DNA of 64,000 bases. Source: Ancylobacter sp. Lp-2. Lineage in GTDB: Bacteria > Pseudomonadota > Alphaproteobacteria > Rhizobiales > Xanthobacteraceae. Each line of letters begins with the position of its first letter. Position 1 is the first letter of the stretch. Below the pieces are notes generated by a model. It was given only the letters and a program-made list of their open reading frames with translations, had not been told where the DNA came from and searched no databases. The translations under genes and the position numbers were made by a program. The DNA is taken from positions 868,001 to 932,000 of the forward strand of contig NZ_JAJALI010000001.1 in NCBI RefSeq assembly GCF_020523795.1, given 5' to 3'. Of the stretch, positions 26,278 to 40,113 are shown piece by piece.

Positions 26278-27813
26278 GTGACCACGCGCGCACTCGATTC
26301 GATCTATGACCTCGCCGTCATCGGCGGCGGCGTGAACGGTTGCGGCATCGCCCGCGACGCGGCCGGGCGCGGGGCCTCGGTCGTGCTGTTCGAGCAGGGC
26401 GACTTCGCCGGCGCCACCTCCTCCGCCTCCACCAAGCTGATCCATGGCGGGCTGCGCTATCTCGAGCATTACGAGTTTCGTCTGGTGCGCGAGGCGCTGA
26501 TGGAGCGCGAGGTGCTGTGGGCGATGGCGCCGCACATCATCCGCCCGCTGCGCTTCGTGCTGCCGCATCATGACGGGCTGCGCCCGGCCTGGCTCCTGCG
26601 CCTCGGCCTGTTCCTCTACGACCATCTTGGTGGCCGTAAGAAGCTGCCGGCGACCCGCACGCTCGACCTCACCCGCGATGAGGCCGGCAAGCCGCTGCGT
26701 GACGGCTATACGCGCGGCTTCGAATATTCCGACTGCTGGGTCGAGGATTCCCGCCTGGTGGTGCTGAACGCCCTCGACGCCGCCGAGCGCGGCGCCGACA
26801 TCCGCCCGGGCTGCCGGGTGGTCTCGGCCGAGCGCGGCGCCGATCACTGGCGCATCGAGGTGGAGGAGGGCGGCGTGCGCGAGACGATCCGCGCCCGCGT
26901 GCTGGTGAACGCCGCCGGTCCCTGGGTGCACGAGGTGCTGGCCAAGGTGGTGCGGGTCAATTCGCCGGCCAATGTCCGCCTCGTGCAGGGCAGCCACATC
27001 GTGGTGCCCAAGCTCTACGAGCACGACCGCGCCTACATCTTCCAGAACGCCGACGGCCGCATCATCTTCGCCATCCCTTATGAGCAGGATTTCACGCTGA
27101 TCGGCACCACCGACCGCGACTACAAGGGCGCGCCGCATCAGGTGAAGGCGAGCCCGGAGGAGATCGCCTATCTCTGCGCGGCGGCGAGCGAGTACTTCAA
27201 GGCGCCGGTGACGCCGGAGCAGGTGGTGTGGACCTATTCCGGCGTGCGCCCGCTCTATGACGACGGCGCCTCCAAGGCGCAGGAAGCCACCCGCGACTAT
27301 GTGCTGGAGCTGGAGAACGGCGAAGGCAAGCCGCCTCTGCTCTCGGTGTTCGGCGGCAAGATCACCACCTATCGTCGGCTCGCCGAGCACGCCATCGAGA
27401 AGCTCGGCCCGCATCTGGCCGCGCTCGCCAAGCCGGCCTGGACCCGCGGCGCGACGCTGCCGGGCGGCGATTTCGCGGTGGGCGACCAGCCGCGCCTCGT
27501 CGCCCAGATCCAGCGGGCGCATCCGTGGATCGAGGAGGCGCTGGCCCGCCGGCTGGTGCGGGCCTACGGCACGCGGGCACTGCGCCTGCTCGACGGGCTG
27601 CGCAGCCCTGCCGATCTCGGCCGGGTGTTCGGCGCCGATCTCACCGAAGCGGAGGTACGCTATCTGATGCGGGAGGAATGGGCGCGCACGGCCGCCGACG
27701 TTCTGTGGCGCCGCTCCAAGCTCGGCCTGCGGCTGAGCCCGGCCGAGGCCGAGGCGCTCGACGCCTTCATGGCCGAGGAGTTGCGGCCGGCGGCCCGGAG
27801 GGCGGCGCAATGA
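26278..27813 (+). CDS. glpD: Glycerol-3-phosphate dehydrogenase, aerobic
   Basis: A 511-residue FAD enzyme of the inner membrane surface that oxidises glycerol 3-phosphate to dihydroxyacetone phosphate and feeds quinones. FAD-binding IGGGVNGCGIARDAAGRG is near residue 15, followed by the family block SASTKLIHGGLRYLE. The GTG start at 26278 has GGGAGG six bases upstream. First gene of the glp operon; its stop overlaps the glpS start in an ATGA. Confidence 0.96.
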   Translation: MTTRALDSIYDLAVIGGGVNGCGIARDAAGRGASVVLFEQGDFAGATSSASTKLIHGGLRYLEHYEFRLVREALMEREVLWAMAPHIIRPLRFVLPHHDGLRPAWLLRLGLFLYDHLGGRKKLPATRTLDLTRDEAGKPLRDGYTRGFEYSDCWVEDSRLVVLNALDAAERGADIRPGCRVVSAERGADHWRIEVEEGGVRETIRARVLVNAAGPWVHEVLAKVVRVNSPANVRLVQGSHIVVPKLYEHDRAYIFQNADGRIIFAIPYEQDFTLIGTTDRDYKGAPHQVKASPEEIAYLCAAASEYFKAPVTPEQVVWTYSGVRPLYDDGASKAQEATRDYVLELENGEGKPPLLSVFGGKITTYRRLAEHAIEKLGPHLAALAKPAWTRGATLPGGDFAVGDQPRLVAQIQRAHPWIEEALARRLVRAYGTRALRLLDGLRSPADLGRVFGADLTEAEVRYLMREEWARTAADVLWRRSKLGLRLSPAEAEALDAFMAEELRPAARRAAQ

Positions 27814-28928
27814 CCCTCGAATTGCAGAATGTCCGCCGCGAGGTGCAGGGCGCCGTCCATATCGACGACGTCTCGCTCAAGCTGGAGCGCGGCAGCCTCA
27901 ACGTGCTGCTCGGCGCGACGCTGGCCGGCAAGACCACGCTGATGCGGCTGATGGCCGGGCTGGACGCGCCGACCTCCGGCCGGGTGATCGCCAATGGGCA
28001 GGACGTCACCGGCCTGTCGGTGAAGAAGCGCTCGGTGGCGATGGTCTACCAGCAGTTCATCAACTACCCCGCGCTGACCGTCTACGAGAACATCGCCTCG
28101 CCGCTGCGGGTGCAGGGCCTGCCCAAGGCGGAGATCGACAGCCGCGTCGCCTCCGCCGCCAGGCTCCTGAAGCTGGAGCCCTATCTCCAGCGCACCCCGC
28201 TCGCTTTGTCGGGCGGCCAGCAGCAGCGCACCGCCATCGCCCGCGCGCTGGTCAAGCGCGCCGATCTGGTGCTGCTCGACGAGCCGCTGGCCAATCTCGA
28301 CTACAAGCTGCGCGAGGAACTGCGCGAGGAACTGCCGCGCATCTTCGCCTCCACCGGCGCGGTGTTCGTCTACGCCACCACCGAGCCGACCGAGGCGCTG
28401 CTGCTCGGCGGCAGCACCGCGACGCTGATGCAGGGCGCGGTGACCCAGTTCGGCCCGACCGCCGAGGTCTATCGCCGTCCCGCCGACCTCGCCACCGCGC
28501 GGGTGTTCTCCGATCCGCCGCTCAACACGCTGCGCGTCACCAAGGCGGGCGGCACGGTGCGGCTGGCGAACGGCGCCACCGTCGCCGCCATCGGCGCCTT
28601 CGCCGGGGTGCCGGACGGCAGCTACACCGTCGGCGTCCGGGCGCACCACCTCGCGGTCGAGGACCGTACTTACGGGGAGCCGCGCGACGGCGGCCTCATC
28701 CGCCTTGCCGCCAGCATCGCCGTCACCGAGGTCACCGGCTCGGAGAGCTTCCTGCACATGGATGTCGTCGGCGCCGCCGGCGGCCGCGAGCGCCTCACCG
28801 CGCTGGTGCCCGGCGTGCGGCGGCTGGAGCCGGAAGCCGCGGTCGAGGTGGTGATCGATCCCCGCCACATTCTCCTGTTCGACGCGAGCGGCCGCAGCAC
28901 CGGCACCGCGCTCGACGCGGCCGCCTGA
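27810..28928 (+). CDS. glpS: Glycerol ABC transporter ATPase GlpS
   Basis: A 372-residue ATPase of the MalK type with a C-terminal regulatory (TOBE-like) domain. Walker A GATLAGKT is at 35-42, signature LSGGQ at 133-137, Walker B LVLLDE at 153-158. At the H-loop position, where related proteins read VTHDQTEA, it has ATTEPTEA, so the switch His is replaced by Thr191. The gene order glpD-S-T-P-Q-U-V equals the glycerol-uptake operon described in Rhizobium leguminosarum. Works as a heterodimer with GlpT. Confidence 0.9.
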   Translation: MTLELQNVRREVQGAVHIDDVSLKLERGSLNVLLGATLAGKTTLMRLMAGLDAPTSGRVIANGQDVTGLSVKKRSVAMVYQQFINYPALTVYENIASPLRVQGLPKAEIDSRVASAARLLKLEPYLQRTPLALSGGQQQRTAIARALVKRADLVLLDEPLANLDYKLREELREELPRIFASTGAVFVYATTEPTEALLLGGSTATLMQGAVTQFGPTAEVYRRPADLATARVFSDPPLNTLRVTKAGGTVRLANGATVAAIGAFAGVPDGSYTVGVRAHHLAVEDRTYGEPRDGGLIRLAASIAVTEVTGSESFLHMDVVGAAGGRERLTALVPGVRRLEPEAAVEVVIDPRHILLFDASGRSTGTALDAAA

Positions 28929-28939
28929 GGGAGGGCGCG

Positions 28940-30031
<1,092 letters not shown>

Positions 30032-30065
30032 GCGCGTCGCCATTCGCACCGTTCCCGACCTTCAC

Positions 30066-30088
30066 CCCTCTCCCCATCGGGGAGAGGG
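30066..30088. repeat. Short GC-rich palindrome between glpT and glpP
   Basis: CCCTCTCCCC-ATC-GGGGAGAGGG: a perfect 10-bp stem with a three-base loop in the 80-bp gap inside the operon. It is the core of the mosaic repeats at 35.8, 36.3 and 41.6 kb. In an mRNA it could act as a processing or stability hairpin that separates ATPase from permease expression. Confidence 0.75.
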
Positions 30089-30111
30089 AGCCAGCCGCGA
30101 GGGCCTGAGCC

Positions 30112-31010
<899 letters not shown>

Positions 31011-31014
<4 letters not shown>

Positions 31015-31820
31015 ACCAGAACACGCGCGGCGGCGCCTTCATCATGGCGCTGTACCTGATCTTCCTGCTGCTGCCGATCTACTGGCTCGTGAACATGAGC
31101 CTGAAGACCAATTTCGAGATCAACACCACGGTCTCGCTGTGGCCGCAGGCGATCACCTTCGAGCACTACATCAAGATCTTCACCGATTCGAGCTGGTACT
31201 CGGGCTACATCAACTCGCTGACCTATGTGGTGCTCAACACCATCATCTCGATCAGCCTCGCTTTGCCGGCGGCCTACGCCTTCTCGCGCTATTCCTTCGT
31301 CGGCGACAAGCATCTGTTCTTCTGGCTGTTGTCGAACCGCATGGCGCCGCCGGCGGTGTTCGCGCTGCCCTTCTTCAATCTCTATTCCGCCATCGGCCTG
31401 TTCGACACGCCGTGGGCGGTGGCTTTGGCGCACTGCCTGTTCAACGTGCCCTTGGCGGTGTGGATACTCGAAGGCTTCATGTCCGGCGTGCCGCGCGAGA
31501 TCGACGAGACGGCGGCGATCGACGGCTATTCCTTCCCGCGTTTCTTCGTGAGGATCTTCATGCCGCTGATCGCCTCGGGCATCGGCGTCGCCGCCTTCTT
31601 CTGCTTCATGTTCTCGTGGGTTGAGCTACTGCTCGCCCGCACGCTGACCGCCACCTTCGCCAAGCCGATCGCGGTGACCATGACCCGTACCGTCTCGGCG
31701 GCGGGCATGGACTGGGGCCTGCTCGCCGCCGCCGGCGTGCTGACCATCATCCCCGGTGCCTTGGTGATCTGGTTCGTGCGCAACTACATCGCCAAGGGCT
31801 TCGCCCTCGGGCGGGTGTGA
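31011..31820 (+). CDS. glpQ: Glycerol ABC transporter permease GlpQ
   Basis: A 269-residue MalG/UgpE-type permease. Six hydrophobic segments are seen and the EAA loop is near 162-180 (VPREIDETAAIDGYSFPRFF). The symbol follows the rhizobial glycerol operon; it is unrelated to the glycerophosphodiesterase GlpQ of E. coli. Confidence 0.9.
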
Positions 31821-31830
31821 GGAGGGAGCG

Positions 31831-32136
31831 ATGGAGAATTTCACCGCCAGCCTTGCCGAGAACACCGCCTGGATGGCGTGGACCTGGCAGACCGGGCTGT
31901 TCTTCGCCTGCATCGCCAGCCTGCTGACCGTGTTCACCCTGCTCGCTTTGTGGCGGCCGGAGCGGGCGCGGGTCGGCATCTTGCGCATCCCCACCACGCG
32001 CGGCGACCGGCTGTTCATCACGCTGCTGGGCAGCGCCTTCATCAATCTCGCCTGGCTCGGCCTGGTGGGACCCGAACTCGGCTGGGCGCTCGCGCTCTGC
32101 CTTGTCTACGCACTGGCGGTGTTCCGCCTCGTGTGA
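31831..32136 (+). CDS. glpU: Small membrane protein GlpU
   Basis: A 101-residue protein with two or three transmembrane helices (about 20-38, 62-80, 82-98), the DUF2160-type protein always found between the permeases and the binding protein in rhizobial glycerol operons. Its role in transport is not established. Good ribosome site GGAGGGAG. Confidence 0.85.
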   Translation: MENFTASLAENTAWMAWTWQTGLFFACIASLLTVFTLLALWRPERARVGILRIPTTRGDRLFITLLGSAFINLAWLGLVGPELGWALALCLVYALAVFRLV

Positions 32137-32196
32137 ATTCGCCCGAAGCGGCGGCAGGCCGCGCGGGCTCTGGGAGTGAAACGGGAGGAGAGACCC

Positions 32197-33951
<1,755 letters not shown>

Positions 33952-34028
33952 CCGACCGGGCCGCACGAGCCGGGTCAACCGGCCGGCGGCCAGCGGACAA
34001 GGACCGCGGATAGGAACCATCGCGACAA

Positions 34029-34060
34029 CCGGGCGGACGCCGATGCCGGCGCCCGCCCGG
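34029..34060 (+). terminator. Strong hairpin between glpV and glpK
   Basis: CCGGGCGG (34029-34036) pairs with CCGCCCGG (34053-34060), with an inner GCCG/CGGC. No U-run follows, so it may be an attenuator or an mRNA stability element. The rest of the 344-bp gap holds no gene; an open frame continuous with glpK is Arg-rich and has no ribosome site. Confidence 0.5.
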
Positions 34061-34295
34061 ACTTCCCCTCCGGTGGCCCTCGGGCCTCCGCCTGCGGGGC
34101 GCCGATTTCACGCCTCCCTCTTCATGCTTCCGTCTTCAGGCCGTCGACCCCGACGCCGTCGTGGAGATCGGCGCCCGATGCCGGCGCCGGGCCTCGCGGG
34201 TTCGGACGTGGCGGGATAGATCCCGGCCCGGACCATTGGAGGTCCGGACGCGACGTCGCGGCGCGGCGGGCGAGACCTTGCAACGTGGATTGCGC

Positions 34296-35795
<1,500 letters not shown>

Positions 35796-35834
35796 GGGGA
35801 CGGGAGACAGAGCTTTTCGAGGCCCTTTTCCATT

Positions 35835-36010
35835 CCTCTCCCCGTTGGGGAGAGGTGGCCCGCGCAGCGGGTCGGTGAGGGGCTCTAGCGACTGGGAAGC
35901 CAAGAAGACCCCTCACCCCAGCCTTCTCGGTCAAAACCGAATGCTTTCGGTTTTGACCATCCAGATCCTGAATTTGGCAACAGCCGAGTTCGGGGCGGGG
36001 AGAGGGAGCG
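35835..36010. repeat. Mosaic palindromic element, copy 1
   Basis: Starts with CTCTCCCC-GTT-GGGGAGAG (35837-35855), continues as GGTGGCCCGCGCAGCGGGTC and GGTGAGGGG, then the arms GGTCAAAACCGAA and TTCGGTTTTGACC (35929-35956), then a CAGCCGAGTTCGG segment and GGGGAGAGGGAG. The parts recur in other orders at 36319 and 41611. Probably mobile or amplifying intergenic palindromes of the REP/BIME sort. Confidence 0.7.
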
Positions 36011-36071
36011 GGTCGTCCTTGCGCGGCCCGCCTCTCGATGGGAAAAACGGCCCCCAAGGGCAGCCGCCCGC

Positions 36072-36165
36072 CTACTTCCCGCGGACCTGCCCGGCTTCCC
36101 AGCCGAGTATGGCGCGCTTGTGGGTCAAGCCCCAGTGATAGCCGGCGAAGTCGCCGCTCTTGCCG
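36072..36165 (-). pseudogene. Duplicated 3' fragment of the Ada/Ogt gene
   Basis: This stretch encodes the last 30 residues of the methyltransferase at 36669 with four changes (for instance LTGYHW is FAGYHW, TRKRAIL is THKRAIL, GQVGGK is GQVRGK) and ends in the same TAG. There is no upstream domain, no start and no catalytic Cys. The duplication includes 70 bases after the stop codon, so about 168 bp (35998-36165) is repeated at 36595-36762. Confidence 0.85.
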
Positions 36166-36318
36166 GGCGGCTCGGTCTCATGCGCGGGCCCTCGCGCTCC
36201 GGCCTAATCTCCGCCGAGATGGAGAGCCCCCGCCGACCATCCTCGCGTCCCGGACCCGTGACACCGCAGGCGGAACGCCGATCCGGGACGGGATCCGCCA
36301 GCAGCTCTTTTTCCTTTC

Positions 36319-36606
36319 CTCTCCCCACCTGCAATCGGCTGCTGCCGAGTGGAGTTCAGGCAAGGCCGAAGTCGGAACATTCAGCTGCCCGAACTCGGCT
36401 GCTGCCTTCGGTTCTGGCAAGGGCGAAGCCGGAAACATCTGGCTTCGGCGGAGAGGTGGCCCGCGCAGCGGGGCGGTGAGGGGCGACACCGTTGGGAAGC
36501 GTCGAAGACCCCCACTCAAGCCCCCCGTTAAACTCGGCTGTTGCCGGATCTGACTTCCAGAAGATCGAACTCGACGACGGCCGAGTTCGATGTGGAGAGG
36601 GAGCGG
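36319..36606. repeat. Mosaic palindromic element, copy 2
   Basis: Begins with CTCTCCCC, carries several short palindromes related to ACTCGGCTGCTGCCGAGT (36332-36350, 36389-36405), a GAGAGGTGGCCCGCGCAGCGG block, an arm pair around AACTCGGCTGTTGCCG, and GATCGAACTCGACGACGGCCGAGTTCGA, ending in GGAGAGGGAG. Same modules as copy 1 but with inserted palindromes. No coding potential is supported here. The spacer 36166-36318 shows nothing recognisable. Confidence 0.7.
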
Positions 36607-36668
36607 ACCGCTCCTGTGCGGCCCGCGTCCTGATGGGAAAATGGGCGCCCGAAGCGAGCTGCCGTCCC

Positions 36669-37628
36669 CTATTTCCCGCCGACCTGCCCGGCTTCCCAGC
36701 CGAGTATGGCGCGTTTGCGGGTCAGGCCCCAGTGATAGCCGGTGAGGTCGCCGCTCTTGCCGAGCACGCGATGGCAGGGCACCACGAAGGACATCGGGTT
36801 CTTGCCCACCGCCGCGCCGATGGCGCGCGCCGCCTTCGGCCGGTCGATATGGCCGGCGATGGCGGAATAGGTGGTGGCGCGGCCCATCGGGATGCGCATC
36901 AGCGTCTCCCACACCCGCACCTCGAAATCGGTGCCGATGAATACGATGCGCAGCGGGTCGTCCGGCCGCCAGCATTCCTGGTCGAAGATGCGCGCCGCAT
37001 AGGGCGCGGTCGCCAGCGGGTCCTCGACATAGATGGCGTTGGGCCAGCGCTTGCGCATGTCGGCGAGCGCCTCGTCCTCGCCGCCCTCGTCGGCGAAGGC
37101 GAGGCCGCACAGGCCGCGCGGCGTCGCCATGGCGAGCGCGCGTCCGAACGGCGAGGGGTGGAAGCCCCAGCGGATGATCAGCCCGGCGGCGCCGGTCTTC
37201 CATTCGCCGGGCGACAGCGATTCATGCACCACGAACAGGTCGTGCAGCCGGCCCGGGCCGGAGAAGCCGAGCTCATAGGCGGCGTCGAGCACGTTGTTGG
37301 ATTCGGAAAGCACCTGCCGGGCGGCGTCGAGCGTTACCGCCTGCAGGAAGGCCTTGGGGCTGAGGCCGCACCAGCGGCGGAACAGATCGGTGAGCGCGCG
37401 CGGCGAGACGCCGGCGGCGCGGGCGATCTCCTCGACCTCGGGCTGGTCGCGGAAGCGGCGGTTCACGAACTCGACGGCGCGACGGACGGTCTCATAGTCG
37501 TTCGCGGCGATTTCGAGCGGACGGGCATTCTCCAGAGTTGGCGCGAGCACGGCGGTGTCCTCCTGTTGCGCCCATTTGGACATGTCTGCCAGCAGGGGGC
37601 CACCCGATTTCGACGCAACCTCCATCAT
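36669..37628 (-). CDS. Bifunctional AraC-type regulator / methylated-DNA-protein cysteine methyltransferase
   Basis: A 319-residue Ada-like protein that lacks the N-terminal zinc/methyl-phosphotriester domain. Residues 45-145 form an AraC HTH (RRAVEFVNRRFRDQPEVEEIA, QVLSESNNVLDAAYELGFSG); residues 155-315 are the alkyl-transfer domain with acceptor C285 in FVVPCHRVLG. It repairs O6-methylguanine by a one-time transfer to Cys285, and may activate repair genes. ATG at 37626-37628 (a second ATG follows at once). Confidence 0.92.
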   Translation of the reverse strand: MMEVASKSGGPLLADMSKWAQQEDTAVLAPTLENARPLEIAANDYETVRRAVEFVNRRFRDQPEVEEIARAAGVSPRALTDLFRRWCGLSPKAFLQAVTLDAARQVLSESNNVLDAAYELGFSGPGRLHDLFVVHESLSPGEWKTGAAGLIIRWGFHPSPFGRALAMATPRGLCGLAFADEGGEDEALADMRKRWPNAIYVEDPLATAPYAARIFDQECWRPDDPLRIVFIGTDFEVRVWETLMRIPMGRATTYSAIAGHIDRPKAARAIGAAVGKNPMSFVVPCHRVLGKSGDLTGYHWGLTRKRAILGWEAGQVGGK

Positions 37629-37638
37629 TGAGTCTCCA

Positions 37639-38202
37639 TCAGAGGTCGGACCGCGCCACGCCGCGCTTGGCCTGCGCCAGCGCGCGGTCGAGCCCGAGAG
37701 CGAGTTCTTCCCGCTGCTGGGTGTGCAGGAAGCCACCCACCACCACCGGCGTGCCGCGCGAGGTGAGGCTGAGGCGCTGCAGGCCGTAATCCTCGTGGAA
37801 TTCCTTGTCGAGCCGGGTCCAGAGCGGGTTGAGCCGCGCCTCGTCGGCGCCGCCGCGCGGGTCGATCTTGCGCACCTCGATCAGGCTCGGCGTCACCGTG
37901 ATCTCCTCGCGGGCCCGCGCCGAACGGAAGCTCATGCGGAAGGCGATGTAGATGGCGAGCACGTCGAGGCCGAACACGCCGAACACCGGCCAGGCGCCCA
38001 TCAGCAGGAAGGCGGTGCCGCAGACGAAGCTCACCCCGGCGACCAGCAGCATCACCAGCCGGAAGCCGCGCTCATCCAGCGAGCGATGCGGCGCGAGGCG
38101 GACCCGATAGAGGGTCGGCTCCTCGCCCGGCGCGTCGCCTCCGGCGAGGGCGGTCCGGTCGTCGGCAAGGCCGGTGGCGGCAAAGCTCTTGGCAGCGCTC
38201 AT
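37639..38202 (-). CDS. DUF2244 membrane protein
   Basis: A 187-residue protein with two central transmembrane helices (about 48-68 and 72-90) and a soluble C-terminal domain (EEITVTPSLIEVRKIDPRG, RGTPVVVGGFL), matching the DUF2244 family that is widespread in alphaproteobacteria, function unknown. It lies 10 bases upstream of the Ada-like gene on the same strand and faces nth. Confidence 0.85.
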   Translation of the reverse strand: MSAAKSFAATGLADDRTALAGGDAPGEEPTLYRVRLAPHRSLDERGFRLVMLLVAGVSFVCGTAFLLMGAWPVFGVFGLDVLAIYIAFRMSFRSARAREEITVTPSLIEVRKIDPRGGADEARLNPLWTRLDKEFHEDYGLQRLSLTSRGTPVVVGGFLHTQQREELALGLDRALAQAKRGVARSDL

Positions 38203-38224
38203 GACCCCGCATTATAGCTCGCAA

Positions 38225-39112
38225 ATGGCTCGCGACGACAAGAAATCCCCGCCCGACACCTCCCCGCGCAAACCCGCCCCGAAGCCGGCTCCCAAGCGGG
38301 CGACGGCGCCGGCTGAGCCCGGCCGCAAGGCCAAACCGGCTGGCAACAAAGCGGCCGCGGGCAAGACGGCCGCCCGCGAGGCGACCCCGGCGGCGCCCGA
38401 GATGGTCAAGCGTCGTCGCGCGGTGGCCAATGCCGCCGCCGCGCTCGCCGGGCGCGACATCGCGCCGTGGACGCCGGCCGAGGTGGCGGAGGCCTTCTCG
38501 CGCTTCGAGGCCGCCGACCCCGAGCCCAAGGGCGAACTGGATTACGTCGATCCCTTCACTCTCCTCGTGGCGGTGGTGCTGTCCGCCCAGGCCACCGATG
38601 TCGGGGTGAACAAGGCGGCCCGCACCCTGTTCGCCGCCGCGCCGACCCCCGAGGCGATGGTGGCGCTGGGCGAGGAGGGCGTCGCCGGCCATATCCGCAC
38701 CCTCGGCCTCTATCGCGGCAAGGCGCGGAACGTGGTCGAGCTGTCGCGCCGGCTGGTCGCGGAGTTCGGCGGCGCGGTCCCCGCCGACCGGGCGATCCTC
38801 GAGACCCTGCCCGGCGTCGGCCGCAAGACCGCCAATGTCGTGCTCAACATCGCCTTCGGCCTGCCGACCATCGCGGTGGACACGCATCTGTTCCGCGTCG
38901 CCAACCGCACCGGGCTCTCCGCCGGCAAGAACCCGCTGGAGGTCGAGCTCGGCCTGGAGCGGATGATCCCGAACCGCTTCAAGCTGCACGCGCATCACTG
39001 GCTGATCCTGCACGGGCGCTATGTGTGCAAGGCGCGAGCGCCGGAATGCTGGCGCTGCCTGATCGCCGACCTCTGCCGCTGGCCGTCTAAGACGGCAGCG
39101 CCCGCCGCGTGA
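38225..39112 (+). CDS. nth: Endonuclease III
   Basis: A 295-residue base-excision glycosylase/AP lyase for oxidised pyrimidines. Catalytic K201 (LPGVGRKTANV) and D219 (AVDTHLFR) are present; the [4Fe-4S] loop is C268-x6-C275-x2-C278-x5-C284. The first 80 residues are an Ala/Lys/Pro-rich basic tail absent from E. coli Nth, likely disordered and DNA-binding. The 3' end overlaps the convergent EI24-type gene by 26 bases. Confidence 0.95.
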   Translation: MARDDKKSPPDTSPRKPAPKPAPKRATAPAEPGRKAKPAGNKAAAGKTAAREATPAAPEMVKRRRAVANAAAALAGRDIAPWTPAEVAEAFSRFEAADPEPKGELDYVDPFTLLVAVVLSAQATDVGVNKAARTLFAAAPTPEAMVALGEEGVAGHIRTLGLYRGKARNVVELSRRLVAEFGGAVPADRAILETLPGVGRKTANVVLNIAFGLPTIAVDTHLFRVANRTGLSAGKNPLEVELGLERMIPNRFKLHAHHWLILHGRYVCKARAPECWRCLIADLCRWPSKTAAPAA

Positions 39113-39758
39113 GCCGCTTGTGCAGCCGCACCATGAACAGGGTGGCGAACACCGGGGTGACGAGGTTGAGGATCGGCACCGACACCAGCACGGCGATGAT
39201 CAGCCCGGCGAGGAAGATCGACAGCCCGTGCCGGCGCCGCAGCTCGCCCGCCTCCTCCTCGCTGCGGAAGCGCATGGCGGCGAGCTGGAAATATTCCCGG
39301 CCGAGCAGGTAGCCATTGGCGATGTAGAACACCACGAGGTTGACGCCGGGCACCAGCAGCAGCGCCAGCGCGATCAGGTTCACCACCAGCATCACGCCGA
39401 AGAATTTCAGCGTCATCGCCAGCGAGCGCACGAAAGGCAGCGCCCGCCCAGGCGGGTCGGCGGGGAAATCCTCCGCTTCCGCCCGCTCGGCCACCTCGTC
39501 GAGGAACAGGCCGGCGACCAGCGAGGTCACCGGCGGCACCAGGAAGATGGCGCCGATGAAGATGCCGAGCGCGGCGAGTATGTCGAGCGTCAGCTGCGCC
39601 CAGCCCCAGTCCAGCATGACGAAATAGGTCAGCGCCCAATGCGCGCCGATGCCGAGCGCCGCCAGCAGGCCGAGGGCGATGAGCACGGAGCGGATGAGCA
39701 CCCGGCGATAGGCGGGGGAGAAGGTGCGCCCGAAGGCGGTGACGGCGTCGTGGAGCAT
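39087..39758 (-). CDS. EI24/CysZ-family membrane protein
   Basis: A 223-residue protein with four to five hydrophobic segments (about 25-45, 58-80, 120-140, 185-210) and the family motif NLVVFYIANGYLLGREYF with the cytoplasmic RRRHGLS. CysZ members import sulfate, but the EI24 family at large is uncharacterised, and no sulfur genes are adjacent. Converges on nth with overlapping 3' ends. Confidence 0.85.
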   Translation of the reverse strand: MLHDAVTAFGRTFSPAYRRVLIRSVLIALGLLAALGIGAHWALTYFVMLDWGWAQLTLDILAALGIFIGAIFLVPPVTSLVAGLFLDEVAERAEAEDFPADPPGRALPFVRSLAMTLKFFGVMLVVNLIALALLLVPGVNLVVFYIANGYLLGREYFQLAAMRFRSEEEAGELRRRHGLSIFLAGLIIAVLVSVPILNLVTPVFATLFMVRLHKRLTRRALPS

Positions 39759-39967
39759 GGCGTCTCGCGTGGTGAGGTGGCCTGTAGCTAGTCACGCGCG
39801 GCACCGGTTCAAAGGGGCGACGCGGTTTCCGCTGCGTCGGCCGCGAGATTTTTCGCTTGCGGAATCACCGGTCCCGAGTCGGTCCTCGATTCGTTCTCGC
39901 CGAACAAACCATGATTCTGTCCGGGCCGGCGGGTGAGGCTCGAGGCGTTCCGTCGCGCGGCGGTGGG

Positions 39968-40082
39968 TGCCGGAGCCCTTTCGATCGGATGGAATCGCCC
40001 GATTGGAAGCGGCTCCGGATTCAATAAGCCGGAGCACGTCCTCGCCGCGAAAGCCTTTCAGCTTTCGTGGAACATGCTCTAG
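39968..40082. repeat. Intergenic palindromic repeats before the amine oxidase
   Basis: CCGGAGCC (39969 region) and GGCTCCGG (40011-40018) enclose CGATCGG and CCGATTGG arms, as in the element at 20063-20115. A second, shorter hairpin (GAAAGCC...GGCTTTC type, about 40045-40065) follows. The remainder of the 355-bp gap 39759-40113 shows no gene. Confidence 0.65.
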
Positions 40083-40113
40083 CGTGGCGGCCGATGCCGG
40101 AGTTTCTTGCCGC

